Positions 12,673 through 27,000 of a stretch of DNA of 64,000 nucleotides are shown piece by piece. The stretch is from the NCBI RefSeq assembly GCF_037975245.1, contig NC_092570.1:18613418-18677417 (forward strand), written 5' to 3'. A model generated the notes under the pieces. That model was not told the DNA's origin and searched no databases. It saw only the letters and a list, made by a program, of their open reading frames with translations. The translations under genes and the position numbers were made by a program. Source of the DNA: Apostichopus japonicus. Taxonomy: Eukaryota; Echinodermata; Holothuroidea; Aspidochirotida; Stichopodidae. Each line of letters begins with the position of its first letter. Position 1 is the stretch's first letter.

Positions 12673-12760
12673 AAAGGTATGGCAAGCCACGTTTTGGATT
12701 CACCGCTCCTTTGAATTGCCGTTCCCTCGCCACAAATCAATGATGGGTTTCCATACCTTT
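12673..12760. repeat. Short inverted repeat, 10-bp arms
   Basis: AAAGGTATGG (12673-12682) pairs with CCATACCTTT (12751-12760) across a 68-bp loop. It could be the remnant of a tiny foldback element, but I see no target duplication. Confidence 0.35.
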
Positions 12761-15700
12761 GGCAAGATTGAGTTAAAATTGTTCGGCCTACCATGTAGGT
12801 AACCTTTACATTATATAGGTCTTCAATACTGTGTAGGCATTTGATACTGTATTGTTAAAAATGAGGTTGTCTTGAAAAAGTATGTAATTTTCATATTGGA
12901 AAAATGGCAACGTTAATCAGGATATTTTGGACTCAAGTCATAGCTATAAAACATTAAGACATCATTCCGGGTTTGATATTGTATGCATAGATGATGTTTC
13001 TGTCACACTGCTGTCACAATGAGTCTATTTCCGTGTGTTATAGTTCCTATATGCTGGGACATTAAGCAATCCTGAATCGTGTTACTAGATTATAATATGC
13101 CCATGCTGTAAATGAGTCAAAGCAGGAACAATGTTGTAATATACATCAGCATTCTCTGGACGGGCTCCCATTTCAAATGAAAATATTTGATTTGTTTGTT
13201 CTGACATTGAAGTCGAACAATGCACGTCCGGGTCAGACTAAGAGAGCGTCTGGAGCCTATTTCAGAAAACAAAACAAATACCATGTCGCCCCAGAATATA
13301 CACAAAGAAATAATACTTTACAACTCACAAATGATATGCTGCTGTGAATAGAAAACATTCAGCCTGCATTCAGTCTGGAAATGAAAGTTAAGGCACCTTC
13401 ATCCTGAGGCAGTTGAAAATTTGATAAACTTTGATGATAAACTCAAATTCTGTAATGATATAGTTCACTATATATAATTATTGTATCTCACTGGAGATCC
13501 AGCCTTTCTCTAAATGCAGCATAGTTGTTTAACAGTTTTCCCGTTATTCCTATATATATACACATACACATATTTATGTTAACGCACATGATGTAAGTTA
13601 CCGTATAGGTATACTATTTTATTATTATTAAGTATTATTAAGTTTAAGTTTGTTTCAACAGACTACTTCATATCAAACAATTCTGTGCCTATAAAGTCAT
13701 CCTCTTGTCAAGGAACTTGCCACAACCATTTGTTCTACATATGTACCATGACATAATTACAGGTGGTCTAACGATACTTTCCCCTCTGTGAAATTTGAAT
13801 CTATTACTCTACTTTCTGAAATTTAAAACTGTAATATAATCTCATAGTAGGTCTCTGTATCGTTTGCATTCAATGTCATATTAAAACTACAATTAATTTC
13901 ATCTTCTATGCCAATGATGATTACTTCAAGTATCCATGTGGGACCCCATCAAATCTCCTTTCTCCTTCGTTTTTTCTTCCTTCCTTTTTTCCTCTTCGTT
14001 TGAACGAAATACTAATGTGTATAACATCTGTTGGATACTCCCTAAAAGATAATTCTATACCAACCGTCTGTTCTCTCCATTCTGGACAAACTGACCCGTT
14101 GCGAAGGTCGTTGACCCGTCGTTTGGTATGGCAATAAAATACACCATTTTCAATTTGAATTTAACCTGGATATGACTCCATACAAAATTTAAAGTTTGTT
14201 TTGATTCTTCCACTTAATTTACCAATTTTACAGTAGTAACCTGATGGTTTCAGGTTGCAGATACAAGGGTCCATTCATTTCTCATCAGCCAAAAACTCTC
14301 TAGAGAGGAAATCTGAGAAATGTTTTGCACTTTTTTGGGTTTCTTTCCAGGCTAAGTTTTATGCCGGTCAGTGGGAAAATTAAGTTGGGCGTTGTGCATA
14401 CCGTATTCATTTTGGCATCATGATAAATGTTGATTGAACTTTCTTTTTTTTCAAAGGTGACTCTTTTTGAAGTAAATATCTTAAGAAATATCTCAGTTAT
14501 TTGATAAATTGTATGTTGAAAATGGACGTTTTGGTGACCTGACGAGGTGTCAAATTGTTGTCTGGTTCAATACTGTCAAGGAATATATGCACAAATCAAC
14601 ATTTCCTTTTAGTAAAAGTAATGGTATAATTTGATGAATGCTGAAAAGTCTGTGTTTTTATAATAGTACCTTTTTTGGTGTAAGGGTAAGGGGGGGTGGG
14701 ATTGCAAATGGGGGGTTTCCTATCTTTGATCATTTGCATCATCAAGATGATGAGAGTGGAGTCAGGTCCCTCTATTATTTTAGAGTAGATTAAGATCATC
14801 TTGTTGGTGACAAATATATAGTAAATGACACCCCTTCACATGTACCTTTCCTCAACCGTCTCCCACCCTCCCTTCCCCTCTCCCTTCCATATTCATACAC
14901 TGGAAAACTTGTTTTAAAACAACTACCTAAGGAGAGTTTAACAGAAAGAGATAAGTTATTTCCCCTTGATCTAGAAGGATATATATGTTGAAAGAAGAAA
15001 TACTAAATAATATTATAGTCGATCATCTTAAACAAACATACCGGTAACATCTCCTAAGCAATTATTATACACTGATAAAATATTTTTAATGTGGGATTTG
15101 CTTCTCACAGAGCATCTTATCTGTACGTTGCCCGAAAGCTTGATCAAAAAAAGTGATATCTTCTGTAGTTTGTCGATTCTGAAGCAAAAATTGTCTGAGC
15201 CCTTCGTATACTCTTAACTTTGAATCCCATGTCTTTGTCGTTGGAGCAGAGATGCTTGATCTGAGGTTAATGTATTTATTTGTGCAGCTTTCTAGTGGAT
15301 GGCTTCCATTAATTCTGATACATTCCACGTTTTTTTTCCCCTCCTCTGCCTTTTTCCCCCCGCTTTTCTCTCCCAAATCATCTTTTCGCCCCGTTTTTGA
15401 GTGTTTGGCGAGGACGTGCTTTTGTCAGTGCCATCTATCAGTTTCATGACGCTCATTGATCTTTTAAAGGAGTACTTGTAATGCTGGGATCGAGGGATAA
15501 TTATTGAACAAAAGTCTACGTCGCTCTGTTTTATTTCTTGAGCAGGGTTTTCATTTATCCACCAGGCCTGTGTAAGCATCGTTGATAAAGCTCTATCATC
15601 ACTGTTTGATATGTGTTTTCTCTACCCTTTCACCCCTGTTTTTGAGGGTGAGGGTTTAATCTTTATTATTGTGTGATCTTGATGGTACTTCTCGTTATGT

Positions 15701-16042
15701 ACATCAAACTTCAGGTCTGGGCCACGCAAGTTTTGTTATCCCCCGAGTCGGATTTTGTCGATTCGCCTACCTTGTCTACTGATATCAATCACCTTCTTGG
15801 TACTTGATTAAAAGCCGCCCGTTCAAGTTATTTGTTTTTACGTTCGTCATGTTCAGAAACTCACTTTATGTGGTCGGGCATTTAACATATGCTAGCATGA
15901 TAAAATTGCAAAGACCTCCCCAAAGTACTTTACCAAATATCTTTGCCAAGACTTAGATCTTTAGCTCAGGTGAAGAGTCTACCAAGATTACAGTGGTTGA
16001 TCAGTGCATAGGAAACCATTGAGACCTATAATCGATGATGGA

Positions 16043-16095
16043 GGCGACGAGGAGGGGGAAGGGGAGGGGGTAAGGGGAGGTAGGGTAGGGGAAGT
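16043..16095 (+). other. G-rich tract with quadruplex-forming pattern
   Basis: Runs of three to five G separated by one to four bases (AGGGGGAAGGGGAGGGGG and following) meet the usual four-run quadruplex pattern on the plus strand. A similar tract lies at about 11719-11762. Confidence 0.5.
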
Positions 16096-17433
16096 TATCA
16101 CACCTTTCAAGCTAATTAAGGGGATCATGCATGGCAATTGAATCTATGATATTTGTTGCAACTAAAAAGTGTTACACTGTAAAAAACTGAATGATTGTTT
16201 TAGAAAATTAATACAGAATAAATCTCCTACTAAAGTAGTGTTGGAAGGGAATTGCAAATTGCCTGAAAAATAAAAAGGCTAAGAAGGGTAGGAGGTGTTA
16301 GGATGATTCAAAGACATATTTCTTCAGATGTAATGTTTCGTGTTAATACTCAGTGATGGACATTCACTTAAAATAATACGACTTTAAAAATGTTCTAAGG
16401 AAATTGTGCATTTTACACTTTCCAGATGGTAAAAGATATGTACATAGAAGGAAGGGGGGGGGGAAGAAATTGGAAGAGAATTAAATACGTTTGAATAACA
16501 GACATACATGAACACCAAACAAGGAAAGTGATCTTTATAATTCCGACGTTATTAAAATGCAATATTTTACTTAAAATTGTGATACTCTTTTTTATCACCA
16601 TGCTAACATTTACACATATGGAAATCTTTTTGACAATTTACCATAGTACCTACTTAGTAGGTATATTTCTTGTTTTTAATATTCTGTTTCAAATTCTGCA
16701 ACTACTTCCCAAAGTTGTTTCCACATTTGTTTTTATTTTTTATTAATTTTTTTATTAATAGTAATTATGCAACTAATCCCCAAATTAGGTTCCACTTCTT
16801 GTGAGTTAACTAGTATTATATCCAATACCCGACAATATTCAAAATCTCAGAGTATATTAGATCAGGACAATATACGTTATCACGGACCGAGACAGTCGAA
16901 ATAACAGGCTCTAACAACAAATAAGACAGTGTCTCTCTTTAAGATTTTTCTGCCTTGATATCTTCATGTCTGCTCAGGTCAACGACCTCGCGATGGCTGG
17001 CTGGCTCGATCAGCCCTGGAATGAAAAACTGCTTGAACAAGCCTGCTTTCATTAATTTTATTTTTAGCGAATTCTCTCGTTTTACCCAGGGTAGTAGCGG
17101 GATCTGCAGCGAGCCTCCCGATAGATTTTAAGACAAGGTTGACCTTGAACAAGAGGATGAGCGATGTTTTAATTCTGAAGAACCTTTATCGCCTTTTCTG
17201 CAGTTCCAAAAAATTTAACCTGTCAAAGCTACTTCACTCTGTTTTGATCTGTAGATCAATTTTGTGAATTGTTTGATATGCAGTTAGTGGGAAAGACTCA
17301 GTTTTCCATTTCTTCTGGTTTTTATCCTTTTAGTTTTTTTTTTTTTTTTGTATTTATGTTTTCTTCTATTTTGAAATGTTGTTCAAAACATCTGAATTTT
17401 TTAAAGATATTAGACTGTTTATATCTTGGACTA

Positions 17434-17700
17434 GGGGGAGATAGGTGATATGTGGAGATCCATGAAAGGGGGGAGATAGGTGAAAGGGGGGAGATAGGTG
17501 AAAGGGGGGAGATAGGTGAAAGGGGGAGATAGGTGAAAGGGGGGAGATAGGTGAAAGGGGGGAGATAGGTGAAAGGGGGGAGATAGCTGGTGAAAGGGGG
17601 GGAGATAGGTGAAAGGGGGAGATAGGTGAAAGGGGGGGGAGATATGTGAAAGGGGGGGAGATAGGTGAAAGGGGGGAGATAGGTGAAAGGGGAGATTTGT
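17434..17700. repeat. G-rich minisatellite, 17-18 bp period
   Basis: About fifteen units of GTGAAAGGGGGGAGATAG follow each other. They differ mainly in the length of the G run (four to eight) and in rare point changes, such as an inserted CTG near 17587. Every unit has a G run, so several adjacent units could form a quadruplex. The unit-length variation suggests slippage within the G runs on top of unit duplication. Confidence 0.9.
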
Positions 17701-20349
17701 TAAATGAGGAGATGTGTGAACAGAGGTTTTCCTTTTTTTAATTCCTCATTCGATGCTCCTTATGCCAAATTAGAGTTCATGTATAAGCAGGCCTGTATCA
17801 AAATGACATACCAAAGTAAATTTCAAAAGATATCATCCTATAAATTCAATTTGACAGATCATTACTTCAAGTCATTGTGATGGTTAGAAACTCTATTAAC
17901 AGATGCTTATAATCGAACAGTTGCCATGTAGCGTCACTGCTTTCGAACGGTTGCTAATTTGTGTGCATTGCACCTTGTGTGAATACAGGTAAGTAAAGAT
18001 CATTGTAAGTGACTTTGTGTTCAAGGCGCTGGTAGCTGCTGTGTTTCAATTACAATCTGTTTTCCACATGTAACATCACATTAACGAGGGTATTTGATAA
18101 GTACACACCTGTCAAGCAGGCTTTACCAAACTCATCAGGGTGAAAGCTGCATACAGTTAATTGATATAATTTTATTTTTGGAGTCAGCCAGGGATTCCAT
18201 ACAGTCATTGAGTTCTGAGGCCTTTCTTGGTGCGCACCATTCGCGTGTGTGTGTGTGTATGTATATATGCATGTATGTGACTGGTCGATATAAGCTTCTC
18301 CATGTAATTCAAAACACAGCTGCTGCTAACTGAAACAAAAATGTCTAAACTTAGCTGTAATACCCATACTTGTACACTTTATAATTCATTATCAGACATA
18401 AAATGCACGCTTCTTAAAGCAGCTTTTTGAGTTGAAATCACAATTTTTCATAAGTCCCACAACCAAAGTAATCCATTTTGTCAAGCTTCTTTTCAAGTAG
18501 TGATATGAAAATACAAAAGCTTAAAAAAAATAAATTTAAAATAAATTTGCAGTTGTTATGTGTTTTATACTAAGTACTATGAAAAGGATGGAATCAAATT
18601 AATTAATTATTCACTCAATTACATTCATTTGGTGTCTAGAAAAAGGCAAAAAAAAACTTCAAGTATCATGTCTTAGTTTGGTTTATTTGAGATCTTATGT
18701 TAAGAAATCGCTCAAAAGGTTCTGACCAAACTCAAGAAAAGCTGCTTCAAGTTCCAGGTACTGAAATGTGAAAATTTCATGCACCTTGATTTTCCTTGCC
18801 TATTACCCCCCTTGCCTATGTACTCAGCTTGGATTATTTCAGCTGCCATTTTTCGCCTGACCGTGATTGCCAAATGCAACCTTATACTGCCCGTGCACGA
18901 GGCACTAAGTGTATATATATATGCACTGTTTCTTAATGCATTTTCCTCAAATGTGAAAATTCTGCATTTTATAAGTGTGGCTTACGAAAAGAGAATTAAT
19001 TTTGATTTCCTCTGATGTATTCAAGGTGAACTTCAAAACTTCAGCCATATACTGCTTCGATCTCCCATAGCTATACACGTACAAGGACTTAATATTACCT
19101 AGACAGACTTTTAAATTTTGCATCCCATGGTACATTATAGATTGCGAAATATTCATTCCCCGAGATAAAATATTCCGTTCAGGCAATTTGACGTAAATTA
19201 TCGCCACGTGTAGGTAAACCAAGTACATATAGAGACAGGCAAATTCCCATTTAAAGAAAGATTACCTCGGTCTTATACGTTAAAAAATTCATACCACGGA
19301 GATCATATCAGTCAGAACTTTAAAAAAGTACTTGCAAATGAGGCATGTGTGTGTCAAGTTGCGGTTGCTAGGATACAGCCGTTCAAGTATAGCTGTCCCC
19401 CCAGGGTCCGTCGTTAACCATCATCTGCTTGCTAATTCGTAGACTGCGCTACCGACATATACGGAAACGCAGCTCTCTGCTGCTCGGTTAAGCTCATCAT
19501 CGTTTTTATCTGAGAGCGTGGCATTTTGAGAAATTCAGACAATTACGTATGTACATTTTCGTGAAAATCACCATATGCTAACAACAACACTACAACAATA
19601 CGCAAAACCAAAAAACAAAAAAAGGCTAGAAAAGGGAAAAAAATAGAGCAACTGAAACTTAAAATTAAACTTTGAGCATGCTTTACTAATGGAATGTGAG
19701 AATTGCGATCACCTTGTACAATATTTGTAACGTTTGCCTTCAACATGGTGTTGTTTTTGTAATTCATCTGTATGCATGATAAAGTGTTCATCTGCAAGGC
19801 TGTGTCACATATAACCATCATCTTGGCACATTTACACTCTTAATTAGATTGAAAAATTTCAATTATACCAGTCTGTTTCTCTGAGTTGTGTTTTAATATT
19901 CAGGGAATAATGAATCTGGTATCTCATGTAGCAACATTCTAGGCAAAGTATATGCACGTAATGTTATATAAGTGCAGATGCAGATTTTCTGTAGTTTTTG
20001 TACATAAGAACCATCTTTTTTAAATATATTTCTTTTTTAGACAAAGTTCAGAGCATTGAAAACTATTTCACTAAATTTGAACACTTATTAATTCCCTGTT
20101 ATTGGGTTGTTCAACCCTTTTTTCCCCATTTTTTTCGGCATTGAATCTGTTGCCATACTTGATCACTACAAGGGAAATTTAGACCATTTACTTAAAGGTG
20201 GGAGGGGGAGTCCTCTGTTCCACCAAAATTTGCACAAGGGACAAAGATATTTAGAGAATATAGTTTTGCAAATGAAACAGAAAAATACCGAAAATAAATT
20301 TTGTGAAACAAAAATGGTTGTGATTAGAGTAAATGTTTCATAACTTGCC
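17701..20349. other. Non-coding stretch, no gene recognised
   Basis: Short open frames only. A small GT repeat followed by an AT-rich patch lies at about 18244-18275. No transposon ends or RNA genes were identified. Confidence 0.5.
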
Positions 20350-20405
20350 TTTGTGCTTTGAGCAGCTTTGCTGGTTATGCGCTATATAAATATTACTTAT
20401 TACTC
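20350..20405 (+). repeat. Retroelement 3'-tail-like fragment
   Basis: GCTTTGAGCAGC, a short spacer, GCGCTATATAAAT and then AT-rich TTATTACTCATTATT follow the same order as at 30316-30397 and, in reverse, at 2437-2515. I read it as a truncated member of the same dispersed family. Confidence 0.5.
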
Positions 20406-23400
20406 ATTATTCATCAAAATGTTTTGTTTAGCCAAATCTTGGGAAAATTCACCATGTAGTGATGGAGTTAATTTATTACACAGTTTTAAATAGTACACGT
20501 TAACCTACATACATGTATCTTTTAAGGATTGTTTTCTAGTAATATGAAAATGACGCTATCGATCGTGTTAGGTAAACAATATTAGTCGGAAAACTTTAAT
20601 TTGAAATTGAAATGGCACTTATCTAATGTTTCTAATATATTTATAAAATGTACCAGCGTTTTGTTGTGAACATCTGTAACGCAAATTTGCAAACTGTTGC
20701 GTAAATCATCATTTTTAACAATAGTAAGCAGTCATATTGCTAAGAGAGAGAGAGAGAGAGCTGAGGATTATCCCGTCTAGTCATGGACTGTCTGCAAACA
20801 GTCGTTGTAGATAGTAGATAGTCATAAATTTGTACATCGCATTTGAACTGAACGTCCGTTATACTGCTATATATCGCTTAGATATAACAGCTGTGCGTTG
20901 ATTTTATAAACAAATGGTTGACAAAATTTAGTTTAAAATTCCTATAGCAATGCAGTTCATGATTAGCTTGTTTTACAACTAATACTTTATTAAATGATGA
21001 CCAAAATGGAATCCTCCCCCCCCCAAAAAAAAGAAATTAGTGTAAAGTAGAAATTCTCTGTTTGCTATTACAATGCTTTTATGAATATGTAAATGAGTGT
21101 GGCCGGAGGCCAATTTAAAGAATTAAGACACAATGCGATCATTAGTTCCGATCTTCAATAAATGCCTTTGCACAATCAGTTTTTAATTTGTAGCTTTGAA
21201 CAAAACATGGCTATTGATCCCAGTACCGAAAAAATAGAAAAACCTAAACGGTTAAGCTTTGGCTTAATTCAGAGCCATAAAAGCTGGAATAAACAGCAAT
21301 ATAACAGAGGTGACTTTTGATGGATATGCATGTACGTCGATGACAGCTAGACATTAACCTAAATGTCAAAACCTGCTCATGTGTCTGGTTTTGAAATCAT
21401 GTGTGTTCTTTAAATATGTAGTAACGTATAGGCCAGTTAGCCTAACATTAAAGGGATGTGCACTCCTGATATTTAAAAAAAGTGGACACTGAATTGTAAT
21501 GCATGCATGGACTATAAGATGATGCATGCCATCAAGAAATGATGGATAAGGCATTAAACAAGGTTTCATTCTGAATTATCGCCACTTTTCGATGTAGAAT
21601 AAATCCACAGTGCTGCTGAGAAAGAATATTTGACTTTGTTACTAGTACATCAACGGGAAGTTGCAATATTCGCCTACAACTTAGACACGAGAACAATTGT
21701 ATGAATCTTTGGTGATAATGTCAATCATTTCAAGTTTAGTATATCAGACAAGACTTGTAAGATTTAAGAAGTTGTTCCTTCAAATGCGAATGGGATCTCC
21801 TAAGAGGTATTAAACGTTGAAATTAACCCACTTTTTGGTTAGCCTTCTAAAACTTGCTGAATATTTTTCCTTTATTACTGGTATTGTTAATATTGGAAAG
21901 GTGGCTGTAAAAATGGTAGTGGAAGGCCCGAACAGGAATAGCCATCAATTTGACTCGCTAGCATATTTGTGGTTTTGATGACATTTGTACTTTGATGTCA
22001 TTTTTTATGGAGAAGGTAGAGTAGTCGCAGAGATGGCAAACCCATGCATACAGCTATAGTGTAGAATGAGATAATGTTTGAAGAATGTATTCTATGTGAG
22101 CCGGTATAAAAGAGGATGATGGGTGTATGTTTGTAGTTCTTTACACAATGAGCCAGCTATATGTTTAAGTGACAAGTGGGGGGTGACACTTTTTAGGGTC
22201 GATGTTTTAAATTTGCAAAAGAGAAATGACAAGAATGTAGACAGCCATTACATGATAATATCTGGAATAGCAGGGCCTCAACATCGCCGTAGAGGTCAAA
22301 GCAGGGTCGAAATATCTGTAATATATATAAATAGTACGAGATATATCAACGAATGATGAAGACTGAAAACCGAATCAGACGACAACCAGAGTCTGCGATA
22401 ATCATGGACCAGATGGAACCATTTTCATCATTTTCATCTATTGGTTTTTATCGAACGTTTTTTGCCCCTCAAGCTGTAAACCCGAGGATTTTAAAAGTGT
22501 TCAGACTTTATTGATTATGCCACTCCTTGTAACTGCATTGAGAGAAATAAAACGGCTACCATGATGTACAGGGGTTCCTCGACGAGAGGCCCCACGATCA
22601 TCGTCATGTCCCAACAAAGTAACGTCTGCCATAAATTCTGCCAATATTTTTATTAATTCTATAGATTTTGCTTTCTACCTCCTTTGGGACTCAAATTAAA
22701 TGAAACCTTGTATTCCTTTCCTATCTTTTTTCTCCTTTTTTCTGAATAATTTTTTTCTTCTTTTTTTCTGGCAAAAACGACATCTTTTACACAAGTGTTC
22801 AGGCACAAAGAATAAAGCCCTAAATTTCCTCACCCCCTTTTTACTGGAGGGCCCCAATTCTGGCAAAAATTAAATAAAGGATAATATTCTAGCAATGTTG
22901 TCAAGTGTTTGATGTTGCAAATGTATACCTGGACTTGTCACTCGTGAATGGTTAATTGATGGAGCTAGGGAAATGGCCGCTCCAGGGGAATCTAAAGAGA
23001 TGGCAGGGGGGGGGGGGACAAACCTGTCAGATTTAGATGAGGACAATATTCCTCACTTGATGGGGAAAGGTAAGCTGTGGTACGTCTACCATCTTGAAAA
23101 TATGCAAAATAAGAAAAGAGGCCCATGTTATGGGGAAGGTGTGAGAATTAGACAAAGAAAGAGGAAGCAATAAGAGGAAAGAAAATATAAAATTGGGAAT
23201 AACAACTGGTCCATTTCAGAACTTAATAAATGAATTGAGGAGCCAACTTAATGATTTGAAGTCGACAGCATTTTAGGGTGGTAATGTTCATTCAGTAATG
23301 AAATAGTACACCGATGCCCATTTCGACGAATATGATACAATAAAAAAAATTAACATAAATTATTCTTACATATTTTTTTTTTTTTAGAATAGAGATCGTA

Positions 23401-23598
23401 ACAATTTTACTAGTTAAAAATGAAAGATTAGCATTAAACTATCAGTACACGTCTATAACAAATGATCAACAACACTGCTGTTGTTGTCAATAACAACAAC
23501 TTAATTTTTTTTTGAGAAGCTTACTCGTATACTCTGTGTGCTAGACTAGATGGTAGTCCAGTCTCTTTGATGGATGAGCCTCTGATGTTAAAAGGGTG
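20406..23598. other. Non-coding stretch, no gene recognised
   Basis: It contains GA repeats at about 20744-20760, C and G homopolymers (about 21017 and 23006), and short open frames without domains. The frame at 22973-23173 begins with an acidic, glycine-rich stretch encoded partly by the G run, and I do not consider it a gene. Confidence 0.5.
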
Positions 23599-23606
23599 TT
23601 TCTTAA

Positions 23607-24003
23607 TAAGTTGAAGGTTTACAGTCTTTTATAAGTTGAAGGTTTACAGTCTTGTATGAGGCTAAAGCCTCCTCACATGACTTTACAACTTAACCCCTGG
23701 TCATTGGTAACTTGTCACACCCACACCAAAGTGTGCACAATTCAAACAATCTCTCCTGGGGCACCACAGTGCACCACAACCACGTGTCCCCCGGGGGACT
23801 TCCCATAGGGTGCAGCCACAAACCGGCGCACGCAACTATATTTACAAGTTACCTCGCAGGTCCCCATTTATACACCTGGGTGAAGAGAGGCAATGGAGAT
23901 AAAGCGCCTTGCCCAAGGACACAACGCAATGATCTGGCCAGGGCTCGAACCTGTAATCCTTAGATCACAAGTCCACTGCCTTAACCACTTGACCACAATG
24001 CCC
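23607..24003 (-). mobile_element. Full-length tRNA-derived SINE with target duplication
   Basis: Read on the minus strand from 24003, it starts GGGCATTGTGGTCAAGTGG (A-box region, tRNA D-arm like) and reaches a clear B box, GGTTCGAGCCCT, about 50 bp later. A body follows that includes GTGTCCTTGGGCAAGG, a motif that I recall as common in SINE families of marine animals. The 3' tail is a 23-bp unit repeated twice with a period of 25 bp (plus-strand 23606-23628 and 23631-23653). The octamer TTTCTTAA flanks it at 23599-23606 and 24004-24011, a perfect target duplication. At about 397 bp it looks complete. Open frames across it are by-products. Confidence 0.85.
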
Positions 24004-24011
24004 TTTCTTAA

Positions 24012-27000
24012 CAACAAAAAAGACCCAAACAAATAAATAAAACTTAAAGAAACAGAACAAAACAAAACAAAGAGAAAACAAAGACAAGACACAAGAGAAC
24101 TGAACAAAAACAAGAGTAACACAAAAATACAACTTGATCTGGACTGATATAATCAGTGTTTTTCATCACATTTTTTGTGCTTACATAATCATAATTAATC
24201 AGTCTAAATTGTTGCATCCAGCTTAATTAAGTGATGCATGATATTTTATACAAAGACACCTGTGCTCTATACTTGTAAATGATCAAAAGACTATTTTTGT
24301 TTGTATTATATGATATATATTTCACATATAATTTTTATCTGGGCAGGATCAAATTTCTATTAGTGGCTTTATTACCTGTAATGCTTGTTTTCAAGTAAAA
24401 AAAAACTAAAATATGTATTAGAATGTTATTATGCAAAATGAACCAGCCTCTACAGTAACTCCGACCTAATGGACATTAGCGATATAAACATTGCAGCATA
24501 AATTATGATATTTCTTGGAAAAATATGTAAATATGTAAAATCCATCTAATTGTGATGACTACGTAAAGCAGAAAAGATCGTTGCAGGTGTTTGTGAGATG
24601 TACCATTTAACACTGCATCTGTATACAGATATTAAATTATCTAATTTTTAACATCAAATTTCCATATCTTGGGATAACTGTATTGGCAGTTTATTGCAGC
24701 TAGTTTGTAACTGAATGTACAGTTAGTCAAGGTAGATTAATGTAGTTTACATACAGTAACTTGTGATATCCACATATTATAAGGGCAGATATATATGTTA
24801 TATGTAGTTTCAATATTTGTGTACTGCATACACCTATTAGGTCAGAGATATTAAATATATGGAACTAGCCTAAATTTGTGTGACATTTATCCAGTTCTTA
24901 TTTCCCTAATTTTTTCAGGATATATATATATGTATTTTTTTGGTTCATGATCAGAATTCACATGGTGTACCAATGAGTGTTTCAATATTCAGGAATACGC
25001 AGTTTAATTAGTAACAGCTAGAAGTAACGTTAATATCAGAATTCACGTAGAGTACTTGAATGTTCAGGAATCAGGTCTTTAGATTTGTATCATTGTATTC
25101 ATCAATGCCCTTCAGCATGCTAGTACTACTCGTAAATCGAAGAATAACAATTTCTAAGGACTTGATATAGTATAGGTTTTCAAATGAACTATCACAACTT
25201 GAAAATTTTAATTCTAAATATAAAGTGTATTAAAGTGACTCGATGTTGAATGTTAAAACAGGTGGTACTGGAGTATATATATATATGGTGATCGGTAACT
25301 ATATATACATTTTGTGAAGGGAAAGTTAAAGTTTTATTCCCATCTGGTCACGGTGCTATATCATTAAGTCATCCCCAAACCCTGCCCACGTATTATTTTA
25401 CTCAAGTCAAAGACTTCTATGTTCGAGGGAAGAAGCGAAAGAAAGATGTTTAGAGAATGATATTTAACCAGATTTTATAATGGAGAAGTTAATTTGCAAC
25501 CTAACTGAGAGTTTTCCTGCTTTCACTAGTTGAGCCAGCTGTTCTTTCATCCATAGTGGATCTTAGCTTAAGCTGCACATGTGTCTACATGTCTCTTTTG
25601 AAATTAAATGTGTGGGAGGAATTATCCAAGGTGTTTTTTAGTACTTCCTAGCTTCCTGCTACAAACAGAATATTTTGTGTTATTTATATAGCCTTAATAG
25701 TTTGATTTACTAGCTTGTTTGTGTTAGCTTTGTTGAAGAAAAAAAAGACTTGACTGGTTCTTGAATGACACACAGAAAGAAGAGTTAAAAGAAGTGTTAC
25801 ATTTAAACCAAGAGAGAAAATCTGTAGTATTTCTTCCGGTGGACATTTTTGTGAAAATTGATCAATAATGGAAAAATAAAAGAAAAACAGTGACGCTCAA
25901 ACTCAACACAAATTTTTCGACCAAATTTTTCATTTACAAAATATACCTCATTTGAATTTTTGGCATCTTCGAGTGATAAATGAGATTAAATATGGGCCTG
26001 GAATCGATTAGGTTCGACTGAAAGTTATGTTTCTGAACCATGCTGACATTAAGAAGCGTACGACACTGGCTTCTCTGGGAATTATGCTCTGTTACAGCTA
26101 GATGAAAGTATTTAAAAGCACTGATATCTATTCCTACGGTGTACAGCTGTATATATGCATAGTCTCTCATTATAATGTTATTGCAGGGATCCATTACAAG
26201 TTCAATAATTCTATTCTCTATACTCTTTGGTAAACAGATAAATCAGAAACCCCCTCCTCCCTCTCCCCCCCCCCCAAATCATCAACTTCCTGTTTCATTG
26301 ATGTAGAAAAAAACAATTTCATTGAACTATTTTTTTTTTGTGGAAATGTTTCAAATCTTTTTTATTATTGAACAATTTGATCAGTTTGAAATAATTGTTT
26401 CAATCTGTAAATTGGAACTACTGTTTGAAAAGGAAAAAAAGAAAACATTTCACATTTAATTGTAATATCTTGAGTTCTTAGAATCAAATGTTCGGGCCGC
26501 TCTGCTGGTGTTTACTTTTCCGTCTATTTACCTTTCCGTCTCGTTCGAGTGAAGGAACAAGCTCGCATGCCCACCCGCCCTCCCGCCTGCCTGCCTGCCA
26601 TGATTTATATGGGCTATATTTAGAGAGCGGCTTCTTTTCACAAACAGGAACAGGTTTTCAGCGAAGATGATTAAATTAAAATTAGGTCAATTCCACCGAC
26701 TTGTGCCTCTCCAAAAGAGAAACAGTCAAGACCGCACCATCGCAGAAGGGAATGTTTCATAGTCGTCTTCGCTGCAGTAGAAGGCAACCGTGTACAAATA
26801 ACGGTGACAAGTTTTCCTAATCAATAGTGTAAATTCGGAAATGAAGAAGATGGAATAAAGAAAGAAAGAAAGAAATAAGAAGTACTTTTGAGATTGAGTC
26901 ATCGTCTACCTGTCTGAGTATTCGTTCCTCACATTGTGCAATATTTCAGACGTAATTCCTGGCGACCGTGAGTGATCAAAGTTTGATGAATGTACCACCT

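Larger units (their letters stand above)
10341..17433. other. Long non-coding stretch, no gene recognised
   Basis: No exon of a known protein is visible. Minor items are a G-rich tract at about 11719-11762, an inverted repeat at 12673-12760, a G-rich tract at about 16043-16095, and one TGACCTTGA nuclear-receptor-type half site at 17140-17148. Open frames of 60-96 codons overlap on both strands near 15.1-15.6 kb and look random. Confidence 0.55.

Noticed and set aside
12673-12760. Foldback transposon
   Set aside because: Only 10-bp arms and no target duplication are seen. It is kept as a plain inverted repeat.
23868-24122. Minus-strand 84-codon frame
   Set aside because: It runs through the tRNA-like head of a SINE and an A-rich flank.
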